From Phreatobacter sp. (GTDB taxonomy: Bacteria; Pseudomonadota; Alphaproteobacteria; Rhizobiales; Phreatobacteraceae), in the NCBI RefSeq assembly GCF_016793595.1, contig NZ_JAEULY010000028.1:1-48187 (forward strand): DNA of 48,187 nucleotides, read 5' to 3'. This document shows, piece by piece, positions 40,532-48,187 of this stretch. Position numbers and translations under genes: made by a program. Positions within the stretch are counted from its first letter, which is position 1; each line of letters begins with the position of its first letter. The notes beneath the pieces are model-generated. The model searched no databases. It saw only the letters and a list, made by a program, of their open reading frames with translations, and had not been told where the DNA came from.

Positions 40532-41509
40532 CTAGAAGTCGAAGTTGATCATTTTCCGCATGACCATCACGCCCGTGAACATCCACAGAAGGCAGCCGGC
40601 GAGCATCAGCCGGCCGAGTTCCGTGGTCCACAGGAGCGAGATGTATTGCGGGGTCGACATGTAGACGAAGATCATCACTGCCGGCGGCAGGCAGGCGATG
40701 ATGGCGGCGGAGGATTTGGCCTCCTGCGACAGGGCGACGATCTTGGCCTTCATCTTCTTGCGGTCGCGCAGCACCTTGGCGAGGTTGCCGAGCGTCTCGG
40801 AGAGATTGCCGCCGGCCTTCTGCTGGATCGAGATGACGATGCAGAAGAAGTTCGCCTCGGCCACCGGCATGCGCTCGTAGAGCTTGAGCACCGCCTCGTG
40901 CAGCGGGATGCCGAGCGCGGTCTGCTCGACCACGAACTTGAACTCCGAGCGAACCGGCTCCTGCGCTTCGGTCGCGATGATCCTGAGGCAGTCGCCGATC
41001 GGCAGACCCGCCTTGACGCCGCGGACGATGACATCGACCGCGTTGGCGAGTTCGTTCAGGAAGGCGGCCATGCGCCGCTTCTTCATGAAATTGAGGATCC
41101 ATTGCGGCAGGCCGAACCCGAAGGCCACCGCCGAGGCGAGCGCCGGTATGAGCGACAGGCCGGCCATCAGCGGCATGATGAAGCCAACGGCGCCGAGCAC
41201 GGCCGACAGAATGTAGAACTGCTTCTTGGTCCAGGTCAGGCCCGCCTGGGTAATGCGGGTCTGAAGCGGGGGGCGCGCGGCGTTCTTCTGGCGGCGGTCG
41301 AGTTCCTTCAGCGTTTCCTCGACGCTCGGGCGCTTGACGGTCTGCTCGTCGAGCTTGCCGCGCACCGGGCGCGCGGCGGTCTGCGCGACCGCATCGAGCC
41401 GCTGGTCCGCCTTCACCTCGCCGGAGAGGAACGGATAGATCAGCGCATAGGCCAGGCCGCCCGCACAGACCGTGGCGAGGCCGATAATGGCAATGGCATC
41501 GAATTCCAT
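40532..41509 (-). CDS. tadB: TadB, pilus assembly platform protein
   Basis: TadB pairs with TadC to form the platform on which the CpaF motor acts. The 325-residue protein has an N-terminal membrane segment, two central ones (LSAVLGAVGFIMPLMAGLSLIPALASAVAFGFG), a T2SF domain (FLNELANAVDVIVRGVKAGLPIGDCL) and a membrane segment near the end. It follows cpaF after four bases, so the two are co-translated. Confidence 0.93.
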   Translation of the reverse strand: MEFDAIAIIGLATVCAGGLAYALIYPFLSGEVKADQRLDAVAQTAARPVRGKLDEQTVKRPSVEETLKELDRRQKNAARPPLQTRITQAGLTWTKKQFYILSAVLGAVGFIMPLMAGLSLIPALASAVAFGFGLPQWILNFMKKRRMAAFLNELANAVDVIVRGVKAGLPIGDCLRIIATEAQEPVRSEFKFVVEQTALGIPLHEAVLKLYERMPVAEANFFCIVISIQQKAGGNLSETLGNLAKVLRDRKKMKAKIVALSQEAKSSAAIIACLPPAVMIFVYMSTPQYISLLWTTELGRLMLAGCLLWMFTGVMVMRKMINFDF

Positions 41510-41513
41510 CGGC

Positions 41514-42989
41514 TCACCTCACGGCTTCGCCGACATCGGCGGCATCGAGCGCCGCAGCCAGTCGCTTGTCCTCGCCGTAATAGCGGGCGCGGTCCCAGAA
41601 TTTCGGCCGGCCGATGCCGGTCGAGCGGTGGCGGCCGGCGATCTTGCCGTTCTCGTCCTCGCCCAGCATCTCGTAGACGAAAAGGTCCTGGGTGATCGGC
41701 GTGTCGCCTTCGAGGCCGAGAACCTCGGTGACATGGGTGATGCGGCGCGAGCCGTCGCGCAGACGGGCGGCCTGGACGATGACGTCGACCGAGCCGACGA
41801 TGATCTCGCGCACGGTCTTGGCGGGAAGCGAATAGCCGCCCATGGCGATCATTGATTCCATGCGCGACAGGCACTCGCGCGGCGAGTTGGCGTGGATCGT
41901 GCCCATCGAGCCGTCGTGGCCCGTGTTCATCGCCTGAAGAAGGTCGAAGACCTCGGGTCCGCGGACCTCGCCGACAATGATCCGCTCGGGGCGCATACGC
42001 AGGCAGTTCTTGACGAGGTCGGTCATGGTGACGCGGCCCTCGCCCTCGAGATTCGGCGGGCGGGTTTCGAGGCGCACCACGTGCGGCTGCTGCAGCTGGA
42101 GTTCCGCGGCGTCCTCGCAGGTGATAATGCGCTCGTCGGAATCGATGTAGCGCGTCAGGCAGTTCAAAAGGGTCGTCTTGCCCGAGCCGGTGCCGCCGGA
42201 GACGACGATGTTGCAGCGGACGCGGCCGATGATGCGAAGGATTTCCGCGCCCTCGGGAGAGATCGAGCCGAACTTGACGAGCTGCTCCAGCGTCAGCTTG
42301 TCCTTCTTGAACTTGCGGATGGTGAGGGCGGCGCCGTCGATGGCGAGGGGCGGTGCGATGACGTTGACGCGCGAGCCGTCCGGCAGGCGGGCGTCGCAGA
42401 TCGGCGAGGATTCATCGACCCGGCGACCGACCTGGCTGACGATGCGCTGGCAGATATTCATCAGCTGCGAGCTGTCGCGGAACCGAATACCGGTCTTCGA
42501 GATCTTGCCCGCGACCTCGATATAGACCGTGTTGGGCCCATTCACCATGATGTCGGCGATGTCGTCGCGGGCGAGCAGCGGCTCGAGCGGGCCATAGCCG
42601 AGAACGTCGTTGCAGATGTCCTCGAGCAGGTCCTCCTGCTCGGCGATCGACATCACGATGTTCTTGATCGTGATGATCTCGTTGACGATGTCGCGGATTT
42701 CCTCGCGCGCGGACACGCCGTCGAGCTTGGCGAGCTGCGACAGGTCGATGGCCTCGATCAGCGCGCCGAAAACCTGGCTCTTGGTCTCGTAGAAGCTCGA
42801 CGACCGCTGGCGGTCCTCGGGCGCCGGCGCGGCCTGGGCCGGCGCCATGGGCGGCGAGGCGATGCTCGGCATCTTCACCGGTTCCGCGGCGCGCGGCGCG
42901 GCGGGCGTGACCGCGCGCTCGATCGTCGTCGCTCCGCCCTGAGGGGGGAACCCCGATCCCGATCCGGTGGTGCCGCGCTTACCGAACAT
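41514..42989 (-). CDS. cpaF: CpaF (TadA), pilus assembly ATPase
   Basis: CpaF is the secretion-type ATPase that drives both extension and retraction of Flp pili. The 491-residue protein has a Gly/Pro-rich N-terminus, the N-terminal helical domain (about 75-160), Walker A GGTGSGKT at residues 265-272, the acidic CEDAAELQLQQPHVVRLETR segment, a Walker B-like ERIIVGEVRGPE and a His box in TGHDGSMGTIHANS. Length is normal. It lies between cpaE and tadB on one transcript. Confidence 0.96.
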   Translation of the reverse strand: MFGKRGTTGSGSGFPPQGGATTIERAVTPAAPRAAEPVKMPSIASPPMAPAQAAPAPEDRQRSSSFYETKSQVFGALIEAIDLSQLAKLDGVSAREEIRDIVNEIITIKNIVMSIAEQEDLLEDICNDVLGYGPLEPLLARDDIADIMVNGPNTVYIEVAGKISKTGIRFRDSSQLMNICQRIVSQVGRRVDESSPICDARLPDGSRVNVIAPPLAIDGAALTIRKFKKDKLTLEQLVKFGSISPEGAEILRIIGRVRCNIVVSGGTGSGKTTLLNCLTRYIDSDERIITCEDAAELQLQQPHVVRLETRPPNLEGEGRVTMTDLVKNCLRMRPERIIVGEVRGPEVFDLLQAMNTGHDGSMGTIHANSPRECLSRMESMIAMGGYSLPAKTVREIIVGSVDVIVQAARLRDGSRRITHVTEVLGLEGDTPITQDLFVYEMLGEDENGKIAGRHRSTGIGRPKFWDRARYYGEDKRLAAALDAADVGEAVR

Positions 42990-43016
42990 GCTGCCTCGAA
43001 CAGGTTGGCCGGGCCG

Positions 43017-44282
43017 TCAGGCCTTCTTGCGGAATGGAAGTTTCTCGAGGATCGGCGCCAGCGGTCCGAGCAGGCCGGCTCGCGCCTTCCGCGTGTCGTG
43101 GCGTCCGGTCATCGCGAGGGCGAGATCGGTGAACTGCTGGGACACCCGGTGCCCCGGCTCCATTTCGGCCAGCATCTGGCCGTTATTGGCGGCCGTGCCG
43201 AACAGCTGCGGCTCGAACGGGATCACCGCGACGGGCTCGGATTCGAGCGCCTTGGCGAAATCGGCCGGCTTGATCTCCGGACGCTTGGCGACGCCGGTCT
43301 GGTTCAGCATGTAGCGCGGCGCCGCATCGTTCGGCCGCGACGCGCGCAGGAGGTCGATGATGTTCTTGGCGTTGCGCAGGTTGGCGAGATCCGGCGCGGC
43401 GACGACGAGAATGTCGTCGGCGGTGGCCAGCGCGCGCTTGGTCCAGCCGGTCCAGGCATGCGGCATGTCCAGAACGATCGAGGGAACGGTCGCCTTCAGG
43501 ATGTCGATGACGCTGTCAAAGGCTTCGGGCCCGAGGTCGTAGACGCGCTCCAGCGTGGCGGGGGCCGCCAGCAGCGAGAGATTGTCCGAACAGCGTGACA
43601 GCAAGCGGTCGACAAAGGCCGTATCGACGCGGTCCGGCGAGAACACGGCGTCGGCCATGCCTTGCGGCGGGTCCTGGTTGAAGTCGAGACCGCCGGTGCC
43701 GAAGGCGAGGTCCATGTCGGCGATGCAGGTATCGGTGCCGATATCCTTCGAAATTGCCCAGGCAAGATTGTGCGCGATGGTCGAAGCGCCGACGCCACCC
43801 TTGGCGCCGATGATCGCGATGGTCCGCCCCACCGGCTTGGCGCCGTCGGAGGCGTAAAGGCCCGAGACCGTCCGGATGATGTCGAGGACGCCGGTCGGCC
43901 CCATCATGTAGTCGCTGACACCGCGCGCCATCATCTCGCGATAGAGCACGATGTCGTTGACCTGGCCGATGACGATGACCTTGGTCGTGGCGTCGCAGAC
44001 GTCGGCCAGTTCGTCGAGATGGCCGAGAATCTCGCCCTTGCGGCCGGTCGTCTCCAGAATCACGACATTGGGTGTGGGCGCGGTGCGGTACGCCTCCACA
44101 GCCGCGGGAGCCCCGCCCATCTGGACGCGCACATGGGCTTTGTCCATGCGCCTGTCTTCGGCTGCCTCAGCGATGATGCCGGCCAGTTCCGATGTTTCGC
44201 AGAAAGCCTGCAGGGAGATGCGCGGAACGGGCGCGATCTGCTCGCCCTGCGCCTCCGACGGGAGCGTTGCCTCGTCCGCCAC
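43017..44282 (-). CDS. cpaE: CpaE (TadZ), ParA/MinD-like pilus localisation protein
   Basis: CpaE places the pilus machine, usually at a pole. The 421-residue protein has an N-terminal receiver-like domain without clear phosphorylation residues and a MinD-type ATPase domain with the deviant P-loop GAKGGVGASTIAHNLAW. The expected DMDLAFGTGGLDFNQDP and LDMPHAWTGWTKRAL segments follow. The lysine of the canonical GKT is replaced by A-S-T, as is normal for CpaE/TadZ. It overlaps neither neighbour but is three bases from cpaD and 27 bp from cpaF. Confidence 0.94.
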   Translation of the reverse strand: MADEATLPSEAQGEQIAPVPRISLQAFCETSELAGIIAEAAEDRRMDKAHVRVQMGGAPAAVEAYRTAPTPNVVILETTGRKGEILGHLDELADVCDATTKVIVIGQVNDIVLYREMMARGVSDYMMGPTGVLDIIRTVSGLYASDGAKPVGRTIAIIGAKGGVGASTIAHNLAWAISKDIGTDTCIADMDLAFGTGGLDFNQDPPQGMADAVFSPDRVDTAFVDRLLSRCSDNLSLLAAPATLERVYDLGPEAFDSVIDILKATVPSIVLDMPHAWTGWTKRALATADDILVVAAPDLANLRNAKNIIDLLRASRPNDAAPRYMLNQTGVAKRPEIKPADFAKALESEPVAVIPFEPQLFGTAANNGQMLAEMEPGHRVSQQFTDLALAMTGRHDTRKARAGLLGPLAPILEKLPFRKKA

Positions 44283-44285
44283 GTC

Positions 44286-44732
44286 CTACCCCTTGATTTC
44301 GCGCTTGATGTCGGTGAGCGACCGGATCGGCTGATGGTCGATCTGCGGTCCGGGGGCCGTGCCCTGGCGATGCCGGCCCATGATCGTCTGGCGGCGGGCC
44401 GCGTCGATCTCGGTTTCCTGGCGCGGGCCCAGCAGGTCGTTGGGATTGGCGACGATCGCCGCCAGATTGTGCTGGAAGGCGCAGCCGTGGTTCCAACTCG
44501 GACGGTTCAGGTGACTGTCGGAGCCAGGCGCCGCGCCGAGGTCGTTCGGCCAGAGGCCGCACTGAGAGGCGACATAGGCGCCCTGCGGGCCAACCATGAT
44601 CGGATGCCGCTGGCGGTAGTCGTGCGGATAGGGATCGCGCATCGAGGCGACCGACTGGCAGCCGCCGAGAGCGAAGGCGGCGCCGATCACGGCCAGCTTC
44701 GCGACGGGGAGGCGGTTGGGCACGCGGGACAT
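44286..44732 (-). CDS. cpaD: CpaD-family pilus lipoprotein, unusually short
   Basis: CpaD is an outer-membrane lipoprotein needed for the pilus secretin. The protein has a lipobox ALGGC (C25), the conserved DYRQRHPI start of the mature part and the conserved end VASQCGLWPNDLGAAPG, SHLNRPSWNHGCAFQHNLAA and PNDLLGPRQETEIDAARR. It has only 148 residues, while CpaD proteins usually have over 200. The central region that normally follows DYRxRHPI (the domain usually starting DVFV) is missing, and the two ends join in frame near residue 47. Whether it still works is unknown. Confidence 0.85.
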   Translation of the reverse strand: MSRVPNRLPVAKLAVIGAAFALGGCQSVASMRDPYPHDYRQRHPIMVGPQGAYVASQCGLWPNDLGAAPGSDSHLNRPSWNHGCAFQHNLAAIVANPNDLLGPRQETEIDAARRQTIMGRHRQGTAPGPQIDHQPIRSLTDIKREIKG

Positions 44733-44757
44733 GGGAAACCTCTGGCTTGGAGCCTGA

Positions 44758-46263
44758 TCAGTCGCGGATGAAGCCGACGGGGCCGTTGAAGCGTCCGCGG
44801 GGAGCGGGGGCGCCGGCGGTTCCGTAGATGCGGTTGAGGCGGCCGATGAACATGCCGGCCGGATCGGACGGGTCCTGATAGTTGTCGTCGGGCCGGGCGA
44901 GCTGATTGGCCGAGACGGGACGCACGATGTAGGGCGTGACCATGACCATCAGCTCGGTCTGGCCGCGCTGATAGTCGCGCGAGCGGAACAGCGCGCCGAG
45001 GACGGGAATGTTCATGGCGCCGGGCATGCCGCCGATCGCCTGGCGGGTCTGCTCCTGCAGGAGGCCGGCGAGGACCATCGAGCCGCCGGAGGGCAGTTCG
45101 ATCGTCGTGTCGGCACGGCGCGTCCTGAGGCCGGGCACGACGATGCCCTGGGAGTTGCTGCCGCTGGCGAGGCGGACCGACACGTCGTTGTTGATCTCGC
45201 TGACCTCGACGCCGACGCGCAGGCTGATGCGCCCCTCCGACATCACGACCGGCGTGAAGGCGAGGATGACGCCGAACGGCTTGAACTCAAGCGTGATGTT
45301 GCCGGTGATGTCGCGACCTGTCGGCACCGGAAACTCGCCGCCGGCGACGAACTTGGCCTGCTCTCCGGAAATGGCCGTCAGCGTCGGCTCGGCCAGCGTG
45401 CGCACGAGGCCGTTTTCCTCGAAGGCGCGGATCGTGCTGGTGACGACGTTGTTGCCGACCCGCGAACCGATCTGGATCGAGTTCGGCGAGGGATCGATAT
45501 TGTTGACGTTGAACCGGCCGGAGGTCAGCAGGCCATAGACGAAGCCGCCGGCATTGCCGAGGCCGTTGCCGGTCGCGCCGGCGATGGCCGACGTCGGATC
45601 GAAAGCATCCATGCGCACGCCGAGCTGGCGGATCAGCGTGCGCTGGATTTCGGCGACGGTCACCTTGAGGTGGACCTGATCGCGGCCGCGGATCGAGATG
45701 GCGTTGACTACTTTCTTCTCGTCGCCGACCAGCCGCGCGGCGACGTCCATCGCCTGCTGCGCCTCGAGCGGAGTCGCGACCGAGCCCGAGACGACGACCG
45801 AGTCGTTGACCGAGCGGACCTCGATATTGGCGTTCGGCAGTACGCTGCGCAGCGTCTGGCGCAGACCGCCGAGGTCGCGGCCGACCTCGATGTCATAGGC
45901 GGCGATCTGCCGGCCCTCGGCATCGATGAAGAAGACGTTGGTCTGCCCGACGGCGACGCCGATCAGGAAGACGCGGCGGGCCGAGCGCACGACCGCATTG
46001 GCGATGGCGGGGTTGGCGACGATGACGTCGCGGGCATCGCGCGGAAGCTCGACGGGAATGGACTTGCCGACGCCGAGCGTGACCATCTGGTTGCCGCTGA
46101 CCGGCCGCTGCTGGCGCGCGGTGGTGCTGCCCTGAGCCACGGCCTCGCCGAGGCCGGCCGTGCAGACGAGGGCGCAGATGGCGGCGCCGGCGACCCGGGC
46201 GAGAACCTTCGCGGCGCGGCGCGGCGCGGCGGCGGGAGCGGAGTGGAAGGACGAGCGCATCAT
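44758..46263 (-). CDS. cpaC: CpaC (RcpA), pilus secretin
   Basis: CpaC forms the outer-membrane channel. The 501-residue protein has a signal peptide (cleavage near AVAQ, residue 44), a pilus and secretin N-terminal domain (LGVGKSIPVELPRDARDVIVANPAIANAVV), a BON-like segment (VRSVNDSVVVSGSVATPLEAQQAMDVAARLV) and the secretin domain with VPVLGALFRSRDYQRGQTELMVMVTPYIV. Start: two adjacent ATGs; the first at 46263 has AGGGG at five bases and overlaps the cpaB stop codon. Confidence 0.95.
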   Translation of the reverse strand: MMRSSFHSAPAAAPRRAAKVLARVAGAAICALVCTAGLGEAVAQGSTTARQQRPVSGNQMVTLGVGKSIPVELPRDARDVIVANPAIANAVVRSARRVFLIGVAVGQTNVFFIDAEGRQIAAYDIEVGRDLGGLRQTLRSVLPNANIEVRSVNDSVVVSGSVATPLEAQQAMDVAARLVGDEKKVVNAISIRGRDQVHLKVTVAEIQRTLIRQLGVRMDAFDPTSAIAGATGNGLGNAGGFVYGLLTSGRFNVNNIDPSPNSIQIGSRVGNNVVTSTIRAFEENGLVRTLAEPTLTAISGEQAKFVAGGEFPVPTGRDITGNITLEFKPFGVILAFTPVVMSEGRISLRVGVEVSEINNDVSVRLASGSNSQGIVVPGLRTRRADTTIELPSGGSMVLAGLLQEQTRQAIGGMPGAMNIPVLGALFRSRDYQRGQTELMVMVTPYIVRPVSANQLARPDDNYQDPSDPAGMFIGRLNRIYGTAGAPAPRGRFNGPVGFIRD

Positions 46264-47105
46264 TCATTCCCCTGCGGGGTGGTCACGGACCGCACGCCGT
46301 GGCGCACGATGGTCATGCGGCCTTCCTGGCTGCCGAACAGGGCCTCGCCGTCGCCCGCGCCTTCGCCGGCGAGGTTGGCGACCGAGGAATCGGCAAGGCT
46401 GCGAAGCGCCAGCGACAGGGTTCCAAGCTCGCGGGCGAGCGCCAGGGTCTCGGACTGCGCCGGCGTGAGTTCGAGCGTCGCGGTCCGGCCGACGATGGTC
46501 TTCTCGCCGCCGCGCTCCTCGACCACCTGGTCGACGGCGAGGACCCGCACGTTGCGCAGCACGGTGGAGGTCGTGTGGGTCATGCCGTCGGCCTGCGCGG
46601 CTGCGCTGCCGTTGCGACGGGCCAGGATCACGTCGACGCGGTCGTTCGGCAGGATGAAGGCGCCGGCGCCCCGCGAGGGATCGTCGATCGGGGCAGCGAT
46701 GGCGCGCATGCCGGGCGTCAGGATCGCCGACATGAAGCCGCGATTGCCCTTGACCAGGCGTGCGGCGCGGATCGGTTCACCGGCGATGAAGGCAGAGCGG
46801 ACGATGGAGCCGACCGTCTCATCCATGGAGGCGGCGCCAGCGTCACCCCGGCGGCGGACGATGAAATTGGCCGTGCCGGCATCGTCGGGCCAGCGGCGCC
46901 ACGCGACGTCGCCGGGCTGGATGATCTTGCCAAGCGGCAGGTCGACATTGGCGACCAGCACGTCGAGGGACGGCACCTCCGGGGCGGGCGCAGCCTGCTG
47001 CACCTCCGCCGGCGGCGGCCTGCGGCCACCCATCAGGATAGCGGCGAACCCGCCGGCGCCGAGAGCGACTGCGATGACCACCATCTGTGCAGGCTTCAGA
47101 CGCAT
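46260..47105 (-). CDS. cpaB: CpaB (RcpC), pilus assembly protein
   Basis: CpaB is a periplasmic, membrane-anchored protein with a SAF domain that works with the secretin. The 281-residue protein has an N-terminal membrane anchor (MVVIAVALGAGGFAAILMGG), the SAF domain (VANVDLPLGKIIQPGDVAWRRWPDD) and a RcpC domain (RAIAAPIDDPSRGAGAFILPNDRVDVILA). ATG at 47105 has GAGGG seven bases upstream. Its leader contains a perfect hairpin (47125-47144) and a longer dyad (47191-47227). The end overlaps cpaC by four bases. Confidence 0.93.
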   Translation of the reverse strand: MRLKPAQMVVIAVALGAGGFAAILMGGRRPPPAEVQQAAPAPEVPSLDVLVANVDLPLGKIIQPGDVAWRRWPDDAGTANFIVRRRGDAGAASMDETVGSIVRSAFIAGEPIRAARLVKGNRGFMSAILTPGMRAIAAPIDDPSRGAGAFILPNDRVDVILARRNGSAAAQADGMTHTTSTVLRNVRVLAVDQVVEERGGEKTIVGRTATLELTPAQSETLALARELGTLSLALRSLADSSVANLAGEGAGDGEALFGSQEGRMTIVRHGVRSVTTPQGNE

Positions 47106-47124
47106 TGGACCGACCCTCACGCGG

Positions 47125-47144
47125 CGAGGGCGGACAGGCCCTCG
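47125..47144 (-). promoter_or_regulatory. Hairpin just upstream of the cpaB ribosome binding site
   Basis: CGAGGGC (47125-47131) and GCCCTCG (47138-47144) form a perfect 7-bp stem with a six-base loop. On the minus strand it ends about eight bases before the GAGGG ribosome binding site (about 47112-47116) of cpaB. Another GAGGG/CCCTC pairing is possible between the stem and the binding site, so the leader could switch between open and closed forms; this is inference. Confidence 0.4.
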
Positions 47145-47190
47145 TCATGAGGCCGGATTCGATCAGGGAAAGGTCAACTTATGGTTAATC

Positions 47191-47227
47191 GCCGGTGAGC
47201 AATTTGACTTAACGAAAAGTCACCGGC
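47191..47227. repeat. 8-bp dyad with TTAA motifs between cpaA and cpaB
   Basis: GCCGGTGA (47191-47198) and TCACCGGC (47220-47227) are exact inverted complements with a 21-base spacer that is AT-rich and contains TTGACTTAACG. A second TTAA lies just outside at 47185. GTTAA/TTAAC are half-site-like for the cell-cycle regulator CtrA, which controls pilus genes in Caulobacter, but the classical TTAA-N7-TTAA spacing is not present. It may be an operator for the cpaB operon or a weak terminator after cpaA. Confidence 0.45.
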
Positions 47228-47245
47228 CTCGCGCGCGCCGGAGAT

Positions 47246-47752
47246 TCAGTGCAGCGCGCCAGTCATCCAGAAGCTGGAGGGATAGAGGATCAGACCCGCT
47301 GCCGCCAGCGCGATGCCATAGGGAATTCCGGTCTTGGCGTCGGTGATTCGGGCGTACCAGCCCTCGCGCATCAGCAGCGGCGGATGAAACGGCGCGCCGC
47401 GCAGCGACAGGAGACCGAGGGTCAGCAGGCCGCCGAGGAGCGACGAGTAGAGCGCATATTCGAGCAGCTGCGACCAGCCGAGCCATAGCGCCGTGGAGGC
47501 TGCCAGCTTGGCGTCGCCGCCGCCGATCCAGCCGCAGGCGAAACAGGCGAAGCCGATCACCAGAACCAGCACGCCGGCTGCGACATGCATGCCGATCGTG
47601 GCCCAGGCCATGCCGGAGATCAGGGCGAGCGCGAAGAAGCCGCCGATCAGCACGAAGGACACCCGGTTCGAGATTGTCATCGTGAACAGGTCGCTCGCCG
47701 CCGCGAACGCCATCATCGCGGGGAAGATCAGCAGGATGGCGAGGTCGGACAT
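47246..47752 (-). CDS. cpaA: CpaA (TadV), prepilin peptidase
   Basis: CpaA cleaves the Flp prepilin leader. The 168-residue type IV prepilin peptidase has about five membrane segments and the two aspartates of the A24 family: one in AFAAASDLFTMTISNR near residue 18 and the other in the GGGDAKL motif (GWIGGGDAKLAASTALWLG). Length matches the short CpaA class without an N-methylating domain. ATG at 47752 has GGGAGGA directly upstream; the longer frame to 47899 is unlikely. It is followed by 140 bp of dyad-rich leader before cpaB. Confidence 0.93.
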   Translation of the reverse strand: MSDLAILLIFPAMMAFAAASDLFTMTISNRVSFVLIGGFFALALISGMAWATIGMHVAAGVLVLVIGFACFACGWIGGGDAKLAASTALWLGWSQLLEYALYSSLLGGLLTLGLLSLRGAPFHPPLLMREGWYARITDAKTGIPYGIALAAAGLILYPSSFWMTGALH

Positions 47753-47831
47753 GGCTTCCTCCCGGGAAGGCGGGCGCGATCCGTCTTGGTTTCGGCGCCC
47801 AGCCCGGACGCCATCATCACGGCGACGGGTT

Positions 47832-47969
47832 TCAGACCAGTGAACGCCAGAGCACGGCCAGGGCGGCCGCGAGGCCGGCGACCAGCGATAGCGCGACAAG
47901 GCCGGCCATCTCGTCCGGCGCGGCGCGCCGGTCGGTCTGTGCGATCCGAGGTGGTACGCCCCTCGTCAT
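47832..47969 (-). CDS. Small predicted single-pass membrane protein in the pilus locus
   Basis: This 45-residue frame starts at ATG 47969 and has a charged N-terminus (MTRGVPPRIAQTDRRAAPDE) followed by one hydrophobic segment (MAGLVALSLVAGLAAALAVLW) and ends RSLV. It lies between the pilin terminator and cpaA on the same strand. The topology looks real, but I see no clear ribosome binding site and no family name. It could also be a chance frame in GC-rich DNA. Confidence 0.35.
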   Translation of the reverse strand: MTRGVPPRIAQTDRRAAPDEMAGLVALSLVAGLAAALAVLWRSLV

Positions 47970-48000
47970 GCCGGCACCGTCACTGCAAAGGGTCGGAACT

Positions 48001-48033
48001 GAAAAAGAGGCGGCCCGCCGTTGGGCGGGCCGC
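48001..48033 (-). terminator. Rho-independent terminator after the Flp pilin gene
   Basis: On the minus strand GCGGCCCGCC and GGCGGGCCGC form a perfect 10-bp stem with a four-base loop (48010-48033), followed by CCTCTTTTTC, giving a U-run. It begins 27 bp after the pilin stop codon. It should end most transcripts from the highly expressed pilin gene before the cpa genes, which then need read-through or their own promoter. Confidence 0.88.
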
Positions 48034-48059
48034 ATTCGTCTTCGCGAGCGATCGTCAGA

Positions 48060-48187
48060 TCACTGCTTGAAGTTCGTGTTGACCTTGTTGAAGGCGTTGA
48101 GCGTGTTGGTGCCCATGGTGTTGACCGCGACGATGACGACGGCGGCGATGCCGGCGGCGATCAGGCCGTACTCGATGGCGGTGGCGC
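48060..48187 (-). CDS. pilA: Flp/PilA major pilin, C-terminal part (5' end outside window)
   Basis: The visible 41 residues read ATAIEYGLIAAGIAAVVIVA, then VNTMGTNTLNAFNKVNTNFKQ and stop. The GATAIEYGLIAA motif, where the fifth residue after the prepilin peptidase cleavage site is glutamate, is the signature of Flp pilins. The processed pilin is only about 45 residues, so little is missing besides the leader peptide. It heads the cpa/tad locus on the minus strand and is followed by a strong terminator at 48001-48033. Confidence 0.93.
   Translation of the reverse strand, partial: ATAIEYGLIAAGIAAVVIVAVNTMGTNTLNAFNKVNTNFKQ

Noticed and set aside
39743..41695. 650-codon open frame on the + strand across tadC, tadB and cpaF
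   Set aside because: It is antisense to three well-supported pilus genes and encodes a biased His/Asp/Glu/Arg-rich sequence with no recognisable fold.
1..48187. tRNA, rRNA, CRISPR array, prophage or defence island
   Set aside because: I saw no cloverleaf, rRNA segments, regularly spaced repeats, phage structural genes or defence gene motifs on either strand.

Overview
The window is GC-rich chromosomal DNA from an alphaproteobacterium, most likely of the order Hyphomicrobiales (Rhizobiales). Three things point there: the gene order parB-parA-rsmG-mnmG-mnmE-rho-hemJ-hemE // ppsR-maf-aroE-coaE-dnaQ, which marks the replication origin neighbourhood in this class; parS sites of the TGTTTCACGTGAAACA type; and a pilA-cpaABCDEF-tadBC pilus locus. 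Genus cannot be fixed from the sequence alone.

Layout. (1) 1-135: the tail of an IS5-family insertion sequence. (2) 145-11114: a complete thiosulfate-oxidising Sox cluster. A central divergent promoter region (7470-7665) drives soxYZBCD, a small cytochrome, a secreted DsrE-like protein, soxF and a cytochrome c leftwards, and soxAX, then soxS-soxR-soxT, rightwards. The encoded ArsR-type repressor has the two-cysteine signature of persulfide sensors, and an identical 10-mer (ATATATCGAT) lies in both the soxY/soxA and soxS promoter regions. (3) 11118-17087: a secreted metallo-beta-lactamase-fold protein, yggS, and the leuS-lptE-holA operon. (4) 17174-30035: the origin-proximal housekeeping block with parAB, three parS-like sites and a 349-bp hemE/ppsR gap that I propose as oriC. 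(5) 30111-39525: mixed genes: pmtA-like methyltransferase, the PdeM/Lhr-type DNA repair pair, two damaged neighbouring genes (a lysE-type exporter with a premature stop and an araC-type regulator with a frameshift), a DUF2778 cell-envelope protein, DUF423, an MFS transporter and an unknown membrane protein. (6) 39542-48187: the Flp/Tad pilus assembly locus, ending in a pilin gene cut by the window edge.

How the parts work together. SoxAX couples thiosulfate to the SoxYZ carrier, SoxB hydrolyses sulfate from it, and SoxCD oxidises the remaining sulfane. SoxF with a small cytochrome probably handles sulfide or polysulfide, SoxT imports sulfur compounds, SoxS keeps the carrier cysteine reduced and SoxR senses the sulfur state. 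ParAB with the parS sites segregates the origin region. The Cpa/Tad proteins form a secretin channel, an ATPase motor, a platform and a prepilin peptidase for Flp pili.

The most notable observations are the repeat- and dyad-rich hemE/ppsR gap, parS sites embedded in rsmG and hemE, the shared Sox operator candidate, a long dyad in the soxY leader, the adjacent broken lysE and araC genes, and a CpaD that lacks its central region. I did not find an obviously new multi-gene defence or metabolic system.
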